Source of the DNA: Waterburya agarophytonicola KI4
GTDB taxonomy: Bacteria; Cyanobacteriota; Cyanobacteriia; Cyanobacteriales; Xenococcaceae
Reading direction: 5' to 3'
Length of the DNA stretch: 64,000 bases
Assembly (NCBI RefSeq): GCF_020640915.1
Contig: NZ_JADWDC010000008.1
Location: forward strand, 62,001 to 126,000
Notes under the pieces: model-generated
Database searches by the model: none
What the model was told of the DNA's origin: nothing
The model's input: the letters and a program-made list of their open reading frames with translations, nothing else
Program-made: the position numbers and the translations under genes
Shown here: positions 63,283 through 64,000 of the stretch, piece by piece
How positions within the stretch are numbered: the first letter of the stretch is position 1
Layout of the letters: each line of letters opens with the position of its first letter

Positions 63283-64000
63283 ATGACTACTAATATCCCT
63301 AACCTACCAACCGTTAAAAGTACCTCTGGATTGCTGAGAACTTTGCGCATGTTCGGCTCTATTGTGCGTCCATTAGAATTTATGGAACGACGCAAAGCAA
63401 AATACGGCGATTTTTATCAGGTAACTTTTTTGATCTTTTTTACTTGGCTACAAAAAGACTGGGGTAAATATAGTCCTTGGGGCAGATTTTTACTGATTAA
63501 ACAAGAAATTAGAACTTTAATCTATGAGGAAATAGAAGATAGAAGAGAGGCGATCGCTAATAATCAATCTGAGTATCGCGATATCTTGAGTTTGTTGCTG
63601 ATGGCAAAAGATGAAACAGGGGAGGGAATGAGCGATGAGGAACTCCACGACGAGTTAATTACTTTGTTGTTTGCAGGACACGAAACTACTGCTTCTGCTT
63701 TGACTTGGTTATTTTACTGGATACATTATTTACCAGAAGTCAATCGCCAAGTACATCAAGAATTAGATTCTTTGGAAGAAAATCTAGACAATATGGCGAT
63801 CGCCAATCTACCCTATTTAGATGCCACTATTAAGGAAACTCTGCGTATCTATCCCATTGCCGCGGGGACTTTTGCTCGCGTTTTGACTCAACCAATGTCG
63901 ATTAGAAATCATCAATTTGACACTGATACTTGGTTTATGATTTCCATCTACAATTTACACCATCAAGAAGATATCTATCTTAATGCCGATCGCTTTATGC
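63283..64000 (+). pseudogene. Cytochrome P450 with internal deletion, runs off window
   Basis: An open frame from ATG 63283 to the window end. N-terminal residues (YGDFYQVTF) are typical of a class of bacterial P450s, but the frame then jumps, near 63420-63430, directly to FFTWLQKDWGKYSPWGRFLL, a segment that normally lies about 130 residues later. The B-to-F helix region, including the helix C Trp/Arg heme contacts, is missing. Downstream parts are intact: I-helix AGHETTASALT and K-helix KETLRIYP. The heme-binding Cys loop would be beyond the window. The deletion keeps the frame, but the protein is unlikely to bind heme properly. Called pseudogene for that reason. Confidence 0.7.

Overview
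This window is chromosomal DNA of a cyanobacterium. The evidence is frequent HIP1 octamers (GCGATCGC, e.g. 603-610 and 795-802), a tmRNA whose tag ANNIVKFERQAVAA is cyanobacterial in type, a Ycf55/DUF3685 protein, the type IV pilus genes pilB-pilT-pilC, a five-gene Pil-type chemotaxis cluster, and several small cyanobacterium-type proteins. It is AT-rich with loosely packed genes and decaying genes, as in large-genome coccoid or filamentous cyanobacteria. The genus cannot be fixed from this sequence.

Layout. 1-4.6 kb: a cut-off conserved protein diverges from a ycf55 homologue; an SDR and a flavin monooxygenase form a two-gene minus-strand operon. 4.7-6.8 kb: a solitary ORF joins a complete cytosine-5 DNA methyltransferase to an HpaII-like restriction endonuclease. 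6.9-14.6 kb: rsmE, a giant TamB-like protein and a six-helix membrane protein. 14.7-17.2 kb: a DUF2358 protein, an XRE/ImmA pair and a wrecked RNA-ligase gene. 17.2-20 kb: a HAD plus UbiA-like membrane protein and an HtrA protease. 20-25.6 kb: minus-strand chaperone operon grpE-dnaK-dnaJ continuing, through 4-bp overlaps, into a TusA-family protein and rsgA. 25.8-30.8 kb: pilB-pilT-pilC plus one unknown. 30.8-36.1 kb: a TPR protein, dxr, ssb and a long mannose-1-phosphate guanylyltransferase with a catalytically dead-looking mutase domain.

36.4-46.7 kb: cobK and cbiA (vitamin B12 synthesis) bracket the minus-strand chemotaxis cluster pilG-H-I-J-L, which probably controls the pilus motor encoded 8-15 kb away. 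46.7-47.0 kb: a highly structured intergenic element containing a 23-codon ORF with a perfect Shine-Dalgarno sequence, upstream of cysK; I cannot assign it. 48-53.7 kb: J-domain protein, queA, tadA, unknowns, an acyltransferase and a secreted DUF4168-like protein. 53.8-54.2 kb: ssrA. 54.4-61.8 kb: hemB, a coiled-coil protein, tsf and rpsB with a hairpin leader, a RecB-like nuclease, cysS, a DUF1003 protein and acylphosphatase. 61.8-64 kb: a broken AraC regulator carrying a palindromic insertion, a SnoaL-like protein, and a cytochrome P450 with an internal deletion that runs off the end.

Most of the window is ordinary housekeeping plus the motility machinery. The best candidates for something less described are the one-polypeptide restriction-modification protein (4724-6775) and the structured RNA/short-ORF element (about 46711-46980). 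A secondary theme is decay: three genes (RNA ligase, AraC, P450) show internal deletions, stops or small-element insertion.
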